A stretch of DNA of 64,000 nt from Ctena decussata (lineage: Eukaryota; Mollusca; Bivalvia; Lucinida; Lucinidae), in the NCBI GenBank assembly GCA_963989385.1, contig OZ022513.1, positions 20,381,928-20,445,927 of the forward strand, given 5' to 3'. This document shows positions 11,271 through 22,894 of the stretch, one piece after another. The first letter of the stretch is position 1, and the number at the start of each line of letters is the position of its first letter. The notes under the pieces were generated by a model that did not search any database, was not told the origin of the DNA, and was given only the letters and a program-made list of their open reading frames with translations. The position numbers and the translations under genes were made by a program.

Positions 11271-11615
11271 GAACCGTAGCGAACAGCGGCATTCCTATTC
11301 ACAATTCGTTGTTTCTTTATTTCTTAATCAGCATTTTGTTTTAAGACATGTTAGAAAAGACAATATTTATTTTCGGACAAACGAAGTGCGGGAGAAAATA
11401 AATCCATTTCTTTTCGGTCGGTCTTTTATAGTAATATGTGCGATATTGTTTCAGCCTATTTCACGTTTTTCTGTATTCAGTATCATGAGATATGAGTGAG
11501 TTTCTTATCGCACGATTTGCTAGTCTTTTAAAATGATTGTTTTGAGTGTTTAAGTCAGTCGACCGCTTCGCTACGTAGAGACAGGTCTGTGTATTTTCTT
11601 TTGTTTCTGAAATTT
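11271..11615 (+). repeat. Composite block A+B
   Basis: 11271-11402 (block A) matches 12339-12470 with one visible difference. 11401-11615 (block B) is identical to 6169-6383. A and B are contiguous only here. Block A at 12339 leads directly into the non-LTR retrotransposon, so A may be a 5' UTR or promoter part of that element and A+B a differently truncated relative. No LTR-type TG...CA ends are seen. Confidence 0.7.
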
Positions 11616-12338
11616 CTGACCGATTTTGCAGCTAATTGAATGATATTGATTTCAAAGATAGAAAAGATAGGCCTAGTTTTGGTCCAAAATTTCACTTGTG
11701 CCACATGAACCAATTATCTTATTTCGCAAATGGTTTAAAATCTTAGTAGTCAACCTTTGCTGTTAGTATAGAAAAAGCAGATTTTCAAAGCGTATATATA
11801 TGAAAAACAAAACCAAAAAAAAAAAAAAACCAAAAAAAAAAAAAACAAGGGTGTTTATGTGTAACGGTATACAATTTCAGTTGATATTACGCTATAAATG
11901 TGCGATATTTGAATGGTGAAATGAGACTGAAAATAGTTGAGTGAGACAACACTCTAGAACGGGAGCACTTGTTTGGCATTCAGTGGCTGAAGTTCGCAGT
12001 GGAGGAGCGTTCGTTTAGTACGGACATTTTTGCACTGCGGGATTAGCTTATTGACAGAAACTTGTGTGAACGGTCTTGCTGGTCTTGAGCATGGATTAAC
12101 CTACCTCCCCCTCCCAAAAATATAAAAAATATAATTAAAGGGAGTAGGGTTGGGTAGCCCGCTCGCAGCGTTTCAGTCTCAACTTGACACCAATTCAGCT
12201 ACTTGCAGACCTGTCATTTTTGTGAGATTTTGAATATGTCAGTGACTTTTGATGTCAGATATCATTGTACAGAAATTATGAGTTTGTTTAAATTGTTACT
12301 TATGTAACGTAGGTTTTGTGTATGATATGTAATAAACG
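11616..12338. other. No gene; simple A-tracts
   Basis: Contains paired A-runs at about 11815-11845 and an aataaa near 12332. Nothing else was recognised. Confidence 0.3.
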
Positions 12339-12470
12339 GAACCGTAGCGAACAGCGGCATTACTATTCACAATTCGTTGTTTCTTTATTTCTTAATCAGC
12401 ATTTTGTTTTAAGACATGTTAGAAAAGACAATATTTATTTTCGGACAAACGAAGTGCGGGAGAAAATAAA
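12339..12470 (+). repeat. Block A, upstream of the LINE
   Basis: 132 bp nearly identical to 11271-11402, from gaaccgtagcgaacagcggc to cgggagaaaataaa. It immediately precedes the coding remnant of the retrotransposon and may be part of its 5' region. Confidence 0.65.
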
Positions 12471-12564
12471 AATATCATAAATACTAGTGTGGGAAATAAC
12501 GGGACTGTGCCACGTGGACAACTCACCTATACAAATCTATAGGACAGACGGGAGAGTGTGCGTT

Positions 12565-13500
12565 TTTCTTTGTTAAACGTTCAAGGATTAGTAACAAAGT
12601 TCACAAACAAATTGCATTCTGATGAGTTGATTGAATTATTTCAAAATAACGATTTTATATTATTCACCGAAGTAAAATGACCTATGTGATTTGTCAGTTG
12701 ACGGATTTTCTATCTATCAGTTAAATAGGACATATAGAAAATACAATGCTAAGCGCGATTCCGGTGGCATTGCCTTATATGTGAAAAATGACATAAATCA
12801 ATATTGCAAACTCCTCAAAAAAGACAATGACGATATTATCTGGTTAAGAATTGATAGGATTATACGATCTTTATCTTTGTCTTTGTTATATAATACCAAC
12901 ATGTTCAAGTAGAGAAGCGTAAACTGAAATCAGTGTCTTAGATCGAATTTCAGATTTTATTGTTAACATTGCTATGTTACTGATAATTGTTACAACATTT
13001 TGATTTGTGGGGACTTAAATTCTCGCGTAGGGGCTTAGCATGATTTTGTAATATTAGATAACTCAAATCATCTGCCAGACGATTACGTTCCTGACGATTT
13101 TTTGCCAAGGTGTTCGGAAGACAAAAAAATAAATGCAAATGGCAGAAAATTACTAGATTTCTGTAAGCAAATTGAACTACGAATTTGTAACGGCAGATTA
13201 GGGAGTGACAAAAATAATGGAAAATTTACTTTTACTGGTAGTTCAGACAGAAGCGTAGTCGACTATGTAATAACAAGTCCCTCAATGTTCAAATTATTTA
13301 AAACATTCAGTGTTGGCGAACCAAATATTTTGTCTGACCACTGCATAATCAAATTCTCTATGTTGAAACATACAAATACATATACTGTTCAAAATGAAGA
13401 AACGGAACCCAGTGAACGCCTGTATAAGACGTACAAATGGGATGATACCAAAAAAAGATCAATATTTTTAACTGAAATGGGGCAGAACATAAATTTTTGA
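12565..13500 (+). pseudogene. LINE AP-endonuclease domain, broken
   Basis: A reading frame from about 12572 gives NVQGL...KL and ends in FTEVK, corresponding to the N-terminal NxQGL and ETW-type motifs. After a stop, 12691-12912 gives RKYNAKRDSGGIALYVKN, and near 13003 ICGDLNSRVG (the D-x-N motif) appears in another frame. Then 13102-13500 gives GRKLLDFC, a T-S-x-S-VVDYVI segment and LSDHCIIKF, the C-terminal SDH motif of this endonuclease family. At least three frame breaks or stops are present, so it is not functional. Confidence 0.8.
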
Positions 13501-13505
13501 ACTTA

Positions 13506-15462
13506 GGGACCGACCATTTGATATTCTGGGGGGGGGGGGGGGGGGGGGGGTGGGGGCTGGTGTTCTTGATGGAGACACGACATTTTATTTCACTGGCCTC
13601 TGCAAACAATTTCTTTTTTTTCACCTTGTGGGAGCTAATTCATTTTTTTTACAAACTAACTCAAACAGGTTATTTTTTTTTTAAATTTTATAGCTGAACT
13701 ACCAGATCCTTGTTTACTTGACCTTAATATCCTATTATTTTACCCACATCAGTAATTTTTACACCTTTTTTCTCACTAAAAGAACATGCTGCTGTCTGTA
13801 AACAGGCTAAGGGCATGGTTTAGCTTGCTTTTGCAAACCAGTGCCTGGAGCATGTTACTCTTTTCATCTAAGGTACAGATACAAACATCCCTGTATGAGT
13901 TTGGCAAAAACTTAGGCCTTAAATTAGGTATATTTTGGCCAAAATTTAGGGCTATTTTGGCAAAGTTTTAGGGCTAACATTAGGAATTTAAGGGTTTTTT
14001 TTTCTAGCCCAATATATGCCCCAAACATGCTTTATTTGCACTTTAGAAAGTTTGATAAATACTTACTTATAGAGTTCACATTCTACATGAATAGCAGTTT
14101 AATAAAATGGCCGAAAGTTATGTGCTAAGAAGTTAACTAAGGGGGGTCTGGGGGGCAATCCCCCCAGAAGCTAAAGCAATATCCCAATTTTAATGGCAAT
14201 TTTAAGACTGGAAACAATAGAGAAACACTAGGAATGATGATAAAAATAAGATTTTTTTTTATATCAGGACTTTTGCCTTTTAAAGTGTTTATTTTGCCAT
14301 AATGGTTTTGTCTTCCTTAAGCTAGTGACTCTTTTGCAATTCAGTTTTAATGGAAAAATTTACTTAGTAATGTGGCAGATCAATAATACATGTATATGAA
14401 TGTTGTGTAGGATGTTTTTGTAAATGTATGCACATGCGGCCCGCTGGTGTAAACCAATTGTAGATAAAATTAAAATATTACTATAAATATGGGGGTCAGG
14501 GGGGCAATGCCCCCCAGAAGCTAAAGCAATATCCCAATTTTAATGGCAATTTTAAGACTGGAAACAATAGAGAAAAACTAGGAATGATGATAAAAATAAG
14601 GGTTTTTTTATATCAGGACTTTTGCCTTTTAGAGTGTTTATTTTGCCATAATGGTTTTGTCTCCCATAAGCTAGTGACTCTTTTGCAATTCAGTTTTAAT
14701 GGAAGCATTTACTTAGTAATGTGGCAGATCAATAATACATGTATATGAATGTTGTGTAGGATGTTTTTGTAAATGTATGCACATGCGGGCCCGCTGGTGT
14801 AAACCAATTGTAGATAATATTAAAATATTACTATAAATATGGGGGTCAGGGGGGCAATGCCCCCCAGAAGCTAAAGCAATATCCCAATTTTAATGGCAAT
14901 TTTAAGACTGGAAACAATAGAGAAAAACTAGGAATGATGATAAAAATAAGGGGTTTTTTATATCAGGACTTTTGCCTTTTAGAGTGTTTATTTTGCCATA
15001 ATTGTTTTGTCTCCCATAAGCTAGTGACTCTTTTGCAATTCAGTTTTAATGGAAGCATTTACTTAGTAATGTGGCAGATCAATAATACATGTATATGAAT
15101 GTTATGTAGGATGTTTTTGTAAATGTATGCACATGCGGGCCCGCTGGTGTAAACCAACTGTAGATAAAATTAAAATATAACTATAAATATGGGGGTCTGG
15201 GGGGCGCCCCCAGACGCCAGAGACAATATAAAAACTCAATTCCAATGGAATTATCAGCAGACAATTTTTTTTTTTTTTTTTTTTTAAATTTGGGTGGAGA
15301 CAGGTTATTTTTTTCTCTTACTTTTGAGGCCAGATTATTTTTTTGAACCCCCTTATGAGCCAGGTTATTTTTTTCTTGCATATCCAACACCAAAGACAGG
15401 GAATATTTTGATAAATATACCAGGCCCCCCCCCCCCCCACAGAATATCAAATGGTCGGTCCC
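13506..15462. mobile_element. DNA transposon, 1957 bp, TTA duplication (PIF/Harbinger-like by TSD)
   Basis: Perfect 23-bp terminal inverted repeats start GGGACCGACCATTTGATATT and then meet a G-run (left, 13529-13550) or C-run (right, 15423-15438). The 3-bp duplication TTA is at 13503-13505 and 15463-15465. Insertion was into the LINE body between endonuclease and RT, whose coding sequence resumes at 15466. The interior holds three 350-bp tandem units (14141-15190) and, near the right end, three short tracts of the form caggttattttttt. No transposase is seen. Superfamily assignment rests on the TWA-type duplication alone. Confidence 0.8.
14141..15190 (+). repeat. Three 350-bp tandem units inside the transposon
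   Basis: The motif ctaaagcaatatcccaattt recurs at 14171, 14521 and 14871, and ctataaatatgggggtc at 14481, 14831 and 15181. The period is therefore exactly 350 bp. Units differ at a handful of positions. Each contains ggggggcaatgccccccag, a small inverted repeat. A partial fourth unit start follows at 15181. Confidence 0.9.
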
Positions 15463-15465
15463 TTA

Positions 15466-17983
15466 TCTTCAAATTTACTGCAGGCTAGTGAGTCAAGAGA
15501 TATAGTTAAAAACGTTGGTCTTTTCTTGAATTTAATGGAAAACGTGTGCGACCCGATATTTGCAAAAAGAAAAAAAAAGTACCAAGTGAAGGATGCACCA
15601 ATCCAAATTAGTACCATCAAACAAATAGACACTGGTTCGACGAAGAATGTCAAGCATTCAGAGATCGCTTTTACAGGGAACTAAACATTTACAGAGAGAA
15701 TAAAAATAACATAAACCAAAATATGATAACTGCTCGGTCGAATTTTAAAAATCTGATAAGAAGAAAGCGGTATATCTATGACAAATCTCAAACAGAGAAA
15801 CTGATTTTCACAAAATATAATAATGCAAAAGCTTATTGGCGTTTACTTAAACATACTGCTAATCTAAATGTTAAACACTCGATTAAGGCAAAGCAATTTG
15901 CGGACTATTTTAAAGCCATAAACGACCCGGATGACAGATTTTACCAAGTTGATGAGGACATATTATTTTTCAACGAGCGGTATGGTATGTTAGAGGCGAA
16001 TTTCAAATTATGTTCGACGAACTAAATAGGGAAACATTAAGAAGCGAATTACAAACCGCTATCCGATAAACAATTACGAAACGGAGCAAGCGCTGGCCCC
16101 GACTTATTACTGAATGAGTTTTTCAAGAATGGGTCCGAAAATTTGATTAACTATCTGCACGTTTTACTTAATAAATTGTTTCAAATGGGGTATTTTCCAG
16201 AAAAATGGTCAAAGGGTTTTATTGTACCGATTTTCAAAAAGGGAGACATTAATGAGGTATCGAACTATAGGGGCATAACATTACTGAGCACATTAGGAAA
16301 GTTATTTACCAGAATACTTAATAACAGATTGAATAAATGGGCTGAGGATTATGGTGTTTATATTGAAGCACAGGCGGGTTTTCGAAAACATGAGCACAGT
16401 CGATAACATTTTTGTATTAAATGGTCTAATTAATAGTAATAAATATCTATACTGTTGTTTTGTGGATTTCACTAAGGCTTTTGATTATGTCGAGAGGGAT
16501 ATTTTGTGGTACAAACTGATTAAAATTGGGGTGAGAGGTCCGATGTTAGATATTATAAAACCAATATATAACACTGTAAAATCCAAGGTTAAAAGCAACA
16601 ATACACTGAGCGAAGCATTTTCATGTAATATTTGGGTACGTCAAGGGGAGTGTCTTTCGACGTTTCTGTTTGCCATGTATGTAAATGATCTAGAACAAGA
16701 ACTGGGTAATAATGGGATAAATGAAATTGATATAGGCATGGTTAAGCTTTTATTGCTCCTTTATGCAGATGATATTGTTCTTTTCGGCAAAACGCCTGCT
16801 GAACTGCAAAAATCCCTAGACATACTTGAAACATATTGCAATAGATGGAAGTTAACAGTGAACATCGCTAAAACCAAGGTAATCGTATTTCGGAAAGGGG
16901 GAAGATTGCTAATTAATTTAGCGTTCACTTTTAAAGGAAGTAATATAGAAATAGTAAACAAATTTTGTTACCTTGGCATAGTCTTTACTGCTGGAGGCTC
17001 ATCTCTTGAAACACAAAAAAATTCTTTCGGGTCAAGCACTTAAAGCGATTTTTACGCTTAATAAATGTATTAATAATTTCACGGTTTTAACGCCTGCTCA
17101 TGTTCTTGACCTATTTGACAAACTGATTTCCCCAATTTTAAATTATGGAAGTGAAGTTAGGGGTTTTCATAAAGCTAAATCAGTCGAAACGGTCCATTTA
17201 TCTTTTTGGAAAAGAATGTTGGGAATCAAACAAACCACACAAAATGATTTTATATATGGGGAATTAGGTAGAATGGATTATCAGTCACTTAGATACATCA
17301 ATATCGTAAAATTTTGGTTAAAAATTATTCATACTGATGAGCGAAAATACATAAAATGTATATACAATACGATGCTTAATGATATTGAGTTAAAACCAAA
17401 TAAACAAAATTGGGCGTCAATGGTAAGGCATTTATTAAGCAGATTCGGGTTTTTGGAGGTTTGGTATGCAAAAGGGGTTTGAAATATAAGCAATTTCTTA
17501 GGTACATTCAAAACACGAGTTAAAGATGTCTTTATGCAAGATAAGCATGCAAGACTCAAAAATTCTACAAGAGCAAGGTGTTATATAAATGTAGCGAAAT
17601 TTCAGTTCCAGAAGTATCTAGAAATATTAAAAATAGAAAAATATAGAAAAAGCATGTGTAAACTTAGAGTATCTTCGCATAGGCTTGAGGTTGAAACTGG
17701 AAGATGGGCAAAGCCATAAAAAATACCTCTGGAAAATAGATTATGTATGAATTGTTATTTATTAGAGGACGAGTTCCATTTCGTACTTGAATGCTTTCTT
17801 TATAAAGAACTAAGAAAAACCTATATTAAACGGTATTATTGGCAAAGACCAAATATGCCAAAATCTATCGATCTACTCTCATCCGAAAATTGTCGTATTC
17901 TAAAGAATCTTAGCATTTTCATCGATAAAGCGTTTAAATTGAGGGATATACAGATCAAATTGGCTGCAGGTAATTATAATTAA
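15466..17983 (+). pseudogene. LINE reverse transcriptase and C-terminal region, broken
   Basis: Frames in order: linker 15466-15684, 15723-16025, RT start 16143-16406, RT core 16351-17043, post-RT 17006-17482, 17534-17719 and 17747-17983. RT landmarks are IVPIFKKGD and NYRGITLLS (fingers), AQAGFR, FVDFTKAFDYV (motif A, first catalytic Asp), VRQGECLSTFLFAMYVNDL (motif B, with the usual G-x-S/L-P region altered) and YADDIVLF (motif C with both Asp residues). The thumb follows as NRWKLTVNIAKTKV. The C-terminal piece has C(6)EDEFHFVLEC, resembling the terminal Cys/His motif of these elements. Frame changes occur near 16385, 17010 and 17480 and stops elsewhere. Confidence 0.85.
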
Positions 17984-18820
17984 ACACGAACAATATTCTG
18001 TTCCGAACAATCTCGATGTGCAGCACAGCCTCCGGGGAGGGGGTATGCTGTTTGGACATTGGTTTCCGCCACATGTCCCCTCCCAGGCTGGGTACATTTA
18101 TACCATAGGGAATGCTGGGTACAGATGTTTTGGTTCTCTTTGTACGAAGTAGGATACTCATGTTAGAACTGAATTGTATTTGTGGTTAAAAGTCTCACAA
18201 AATAATGTGAAATAAGGGCATATGTAATATATTATGTGAAAGATGACAGGGAGGCAAAATGTTATAGCATCCAGGTCGCACACTCTGGGACTGCCGTTTG
18301 CTCTGGGCACAATGTTTCCTCGAGAAACGGGGGTGGTACGCGGAGAAGCTCAAAGTGACACTCCGGTACCAAATCCAGTGGTGAATCAGGTTCTCTAAAG
18401 GTTCGCAGGGTTTCCCCATGGTTCTTTTGTGTGTGGCGTGGAGGTTCATCAAATAGATGCATCCCTTTTATCTTGCTCAGTATTACAGTTAATAACGACT
18501 TGAACGTATAATGTTGTGTCAAATATGAACGACAACTTCGTTTTGCTGGGTATAACTATATACCCGTGTGTTCATATATGTTCGGATGGTGAAATATGTA
18601 ATGTATTATGTTAGATTTCAGATAGCGCTTCTCCTGAATTTGATTCTAAATTTGCACCTCTCCCGAGGATGTAAAAATTACTTATTATCTTATTTGCTAT
18701 CCTGTATAACATGTATGTTGTTATATGTATATGTGCTCAAGGGCCTTATGGCTTTTTGCATTAATAAATTACTTACTTACTTACATAATTACTTCAAATG
18801 GGTAAAACCGAGCAATATAT

Positions 18821-19056
18821 GAGCCGCGACACGAGAAAACCAACTATGTGGTTGTGCGCCCAGCGCAGACTCAGATCAGCCTGGGCATCCGCCCAGTCTG
18901 ATCAGAGTCTTCGCTGTCCGCATGGCAGTAACTTAGACCCTTGGCTACCCTTTGAGCACTGAACGAAGAGTCTGGTCAAACTGGGCGGATGCCAAGGCTG
19001 ATTTGAGTCTGCGCTGGGCGCACAACCACTTTGTTGGTTTTCTCGCGTCGCGGCTC
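18821..19056. mobile_element. Palindromic MITE, W4 family
   Basis: Full-length copy from GAGCCGCGACACGAGAAAAC to tctcgcgtcgcggctc. Flanks ATAT/GTAT are an imperfect 4-bp duplication. It was inserted immediately after the 3' tail of the LINE. Confidence 0.9.
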
Positions 19057-19189
19057 GTATCTTTGTGAAGCTTAGAGGAATACCTTAGTATTATTCGGGT
19101 TTACCCATTGAATATACCGTACATGCCCTGTTTCACAGATATCCCAATAGGAGACACGAGAGACCACATTTTATTTCTAGAAATGTCAT

Positions 19190-19522
19190 CACAGGGTATA
19201 ATCGATTCCGCCAATTTTCGCTTCCTGCAGATACTGTACATCATATCTGGCTTCCGCCGAGATTGTCCGCGAACTCTTGCTTCCTGCCGAGACTTCTGTA
19301 CATGATAAATGGCTTCCTGCAGAGACTGTCCGCGTGATTCTGCTTCCTGCCGAGGCTCTCGGCAGGAAGCAGAGTCACGCGGACAGTCTCGGCAGGAAGC
19401 CATTTTTCGAGGACAGTAGTCTCTGCAGGAAGCAAGAGTTCGCGGACAGTCTCGGTGGAAGCCAAATATGACGGACAGTCTCTGCAGGAAGCGAAAATTG
19501 GCGGAATCGATTATACCCTGTG
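19190..19522. mobile_element. 333-bp near-perfect hairpin element, TSD GTCAT
   Basis: Two 165-bp arms, about 90% complementary by eye, meet around a 3-nt loop at 19355-19357 (cgag-gct-ctcg). Termini CACAGGGTATAATCGATTCC are identical in both arms. The 5-bp direct repeat GTCAT lies at 19185-19189 and 19523-19527. Each arm carries four to five copies of a motif close to gcttcctgcMgagactgtcc. The overlapping ORFs on both strands are this repeat read in frame and not genes. Superfamily not assigned. Confidence 0.85.
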
Positions 19523-20192
19523 GTCATCAGTACTCTCAGTGGTAAGTTTTTAAACACACATCTTTTTGAAATTCGGTTCAGCATTCACGTATGGTAAAAC
19601 AAGTCCGCTTGTTTAGCAATTTGAGTCATATAACCAGAGGTGTCTGAGAGACCGCAATATTCACAGAACGCATTTTTCACACGTGTGTGATGAATACGGT
19701 CGTATTCTTCACATTTTGCCAGTGTGACAAATGCGTTCGGATTTTGTAGCGATTTTTAATGGAAACGCATTTTTCACAAATACGGCAAGAGAAGCTTGAG
19801 AATGAATGATTTGTTATTCCTTTCCAGCTACGACTATGAGTTGAGCCCCAACTGCACTGAGCATTCGGCACTTGGGGAGTTTATAGGAAAAGCAGTACCC
19901 GCTGTCCGTCGTCCGTCGCCTGACGTCGTCTGTCAACACCTTCGAGCTATTATATCTCTTAAGCGTCTGGGCCAATCACAACCAAATTTCATATATAGCG
20001 TTCTCAAGGCTGGAGAACGATGCCATGTCCTTTAAGACAGTTGCTTCAGATTTTGGTTGCTATGGCAAGTAAAATACCCCGTCGACTTATAACTGAGAGA
20101 TGCTTCTGACCTGCCTAGCTTCTCGAAACTTGCCGATAACTCAGATAGGCATTAAATCTTAGACAAACTGACAACTGTTCAGATTCGACCGA

Positions 20193-20450
20193 GCCGGTCC
20201 GCGTAGCGCAATCGATAGGGCACCTGACTCATAAGTCAGAGGTCCTGGGTTCGAAACCCGGTCAGGCCACATACTTTCGTTTCTCCTTCCGCTGATTCAA
20301 GAAGGGCAGTTGTCAGTTACTGGCGAAAGTATGTGCACTTAGTACTGGTTAACCGCTTAGGAGGTCTAAGCCTGCGCAGGAATAGTGTGGCTAGGTTAAC
20401 TGACCGTCCCGACATGACCATAGCTGTTTACCGTTGATCAATCAATCAAT
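20193..20450 (+). mobile_element. tRNA-derived SINE, V-SINE/RUDI type
   Basis: The head contains tRNA-like A-box (gtagcgcaatcgataggg) and B-box (gggttcgaaacccgg) sequences. The body shares a conserved central part with the copy at 34818 (gttactggcgaaagtatgtg, ggttaactgaccgtcccgac). It ends with an (atca)n tail. A perfect 13-bp duplication CAGATTCGACCGA sits at 20180-20192 and 20451-20463. The name RUDI rests on my recollection of the molluscan V-SINE family; tRNA-SINE status is shown by the sequence. Confidence 0.85.
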
Positions 20451-21698
20451 CAGATTCGACCGATAATGTCGAAATTATGTGTCCCCACGATTGCCAATAA
20501 AGCCTACTAGTATAACTAACCTTATGACAAGTCTAACAACTTCCATTTATTGACTTTATTATTTTACTGGTAAATTCTTTTCCAAAAGGGAAGATAAATC
20601 ATGCAATACTGCTTGAATATTTGTAACAGTTCATCTATTTTCCGGGGCGAAAAACCAGAGTTTGACTTATACTTATATCCAATTCGACCAGAGTTTGACT
20701 TTGTTGGGTCTAGATGTGATCTGGATTGGATTCAAGAATCCCGGCAAAAGCATTTAAGTTTATTCTTATTATTACCTGGTTCCTCACGGTGAAAACAGAA
20801 CTGTGTCCCCAGTTTCGAAATAATTTGTGGGAACATGTTGATTCTGGCTCATCCGTTCGTTCGTCCATTCGTGATGCTTTATATTTGTGCAAAGTTTTCT
20901 CAAACTACCTTTTAAAGTTATGAAGCGGAAACGATTCGTGACGGACAGACAGGCAGACAACTATGGGGAAAAGATATGTCTTCCACCCTATTTCTATTCA
21001 GATACAGATTTCCCCCATGAAACCATATACCAACACGCAACATAATATACCAATACCTTTAACCTTGATGCAACATAGGGGACTGTTACGAAGGAGCTAC
21101 CTCCCAAACTTTTTTATGTGAAATGCCTAAAATTGCTCAGAAATACCGCAAGATCTCCTCCCGCCGGATTGTGGCACCGCCCAACAGTTAGTACTAGACG
21201 CTGTGCACTACAGCTTACGTCATCAGCATAGGTGTGAATAAAACAAACAAGGTAAATGTTTTCAACAGTCTTGTGGCCTTAGGGACAGTGGTTGTTGGAG
21301 CCTACAATGTCTTAGGCACAGGTTCTGAAAGAGGGAGCTTATCCCTTTCCTTTCGCAGCCTAACCTTCCCTGATTCGAAACAGGTACCCATTTACTGCTG
21401 GGAAGACAGGGTCAGTTGTTTAGTCGCTGACCCGGCTGGCAACTTGAACCTGCGTCCTTCTGCGCGGAAGAGCAGAGCAGATTTCTAGTCTTCTTTTTTG
21501 TTTACTGTACCGTTTTTTCCGTCCACTAACTTTCATAAATTCAGGGTTATAAAAATGTCAAGAAGTGAAAAATGCGTTTTTGTGATATTTTGTCATATTT
21601 TGGGGGTGTTGCATGCATTTGGAAAATTACGTTTTCATGGTACTTATCGAACGCAAATTTCACAGATATGTGAAAAATGCGGTCGAATTCTGTGAAAA

Positions 21699-21757
21699 AA
21701 TGCGACCGGATTTGTCACATGTGTGAAAAATGCGACCGGATTTGTCACACATGTGAA
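21699..21757. repeat. Tandem copies of gaccggatttgtcacatgtg unit
   Basis: Two adjacent copies of gaaaaatgcgaccggatttg followed by tcacatgtgtg or tcacacatgtg, just inside the right end of the 19645-21787 element. Such subterminal repeats often serve as transposase-binding sites; here that is inference. Confidence 0.6.
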
Positions 21758-22031
21758 AAATGCGTTCTGTGAATATTGCGGTCTCACAGGTGTCAGTATA
21801 TGTATATTTTATTGTGTATGTAGTTCATAGTAGTTATTTGGTCATGTCTGTTGTTATGCCTATATGGGCCCGATAAGGAAATGAAAGATATTCTAATTCT
21901 ATTCTAATTCTAATTCTATTTCTATAACTGGCATAAAGTAGACAAAACTTACTTTTCAGTTTTGTCATCGAATATAGGTTTAGGAATCCATTGCTCAACA
22001 AGTAAATGTCTTCGAGGGACATTTCAGAAAT

Positions 22032-22267
22032 GAGCCGCGACACGAGAAAACCAACAATGTGGTCGTCCGCCCAGCGCAGACTCAGATCAGTCTGGGCATT
22101 CACCAAGTCTGATCAGACTCTTTGCTAAGCGCTTAAAGGGTAGCTGAGGGACTAAACTACCTTCATGCGGAAAGCGAAGACTCTGATCAGACTGGGCGGA
22201 TGCCCAGGCTGATCTGAGTCTGCGCTGGACGCACGACCACATTGTTGGTTTTGTCACGTCGCGGCTC
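22032..22267. mobile_element. Palindromic MITE, W4 family
   Basis: Full-length copy, GAGCCGCGACACGAGAAAAC to tcacgtcgcggctc, flanked on both sides by AAAT (perfect 4-bp duplication). Confidence 0.92.
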
Positions 22268-22894
22268 AAATAATGTAAATAAGTTCAGTGTATCCTATCG
22301 CTTGATATTTAGCAGTGGTCTATATATCATAAGAAAGATAAATTCAAGTGCTTTAAAACGGTATGTAATAAAAGAACTTCTAAGTCATTCATGCATGACA
22401 GCATGTGGTTATACGTCACAAGGGTGTGGATACTGGAAACTGTACATTTTCGTTGACAGTCCCTTGCGTTCTTTCGCCATTTTCTAAATGAGAAAATGAT
22501 AAATTTAATATAGAAACACGTACATGTAATACTGTCTTTCAAATGTAAGAAAGGAAATTAATGCAGAAATCATTTCAGGATTCTATACAAGTAACATAAT
22601 AAACGAGCCGTTTCCTCTGTCATGCGGATTTAAATGCAACGTTTTTTATAAATGCATTTTATCAATAAATTGTGGTTTTTTGCTTATTCTCATCAAATTT
22701 CAACAAACGACAGGCAGTTTAGTACTGAAATGAATAGGTCACTATGTTTTCTTACGACTGACATGATATGACTCGTGAAACTGGATGATACAAGTGCAAA
22801 CTGCACGCCGGAAGTTGCTAAATAGCAGCAATTCAAATAAAATACTAAACAATTAAATGAAATTATCTTCTTATAAAACGACACCAGCTAAATA
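22268..22894. other. No feature recognised
   Basis: AT-rich sequence without support for a gene or repeat. Confidence 0.3.

Larger units (their letters stand above)
12471..18785 (+). mobile_element. Decayed non-LTR retrotransposon (LINE), interrupted
   Basis: Order of parts: endonuclease remnant (12565-13500), a nested DNA transposon (13506-15462), a linker, reverse transcriptase (about 16143-17043), the post-RT region with a Cys/His-type C-terminal motif (to 17983), and a non-coding 3' region. The 3' region ends near 18785 with attaataaattacttactta, an (ACTT)n tail of the kind seen on LINEs. Many stops and frameshifts make it inactive. The clade is not assigned: an AP-endonuclease plus this RT fits the jockey/CR1/I-like groups. 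Target duplications were not found. Confidence 0.8.
19645..21787. mobile_element. DNA element, 2143 bp, with nested SINE
   Basis: Inverted ends share accgcaatattcacagaacg followed by catttttcaca. The left end starts TGAGAGACCGC and the right end finishes GCGGTCTCAC. AGGTGTC flanks both sides (19638-19644, 21788-21794) and is the likely target duplication, which would fit an hAT-like 7-8 bp duplication. Near both ends are subterminal motifs (gaaaaatgcg, cacatgtgtg). A complete SINE is inserted at 20193-20450. No transposase is seen. Confidence 0.65.

Noticed and set aside
19101..19584. Repetitive ORFs with recurring LPAET words on both strands
   Set aside because: Produced by the inverted and tandem motifs of the 333-bp hairpin element.
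20193..20270. Functional tRNA (CAT-like anticodon loop ctgactcataagtcag)
   Set aside because: The acceptor stem is imperfect, a near-identical unit with a conserved non-tRNA body recurs at 34818, and both have target duplications. It is a SINE head.
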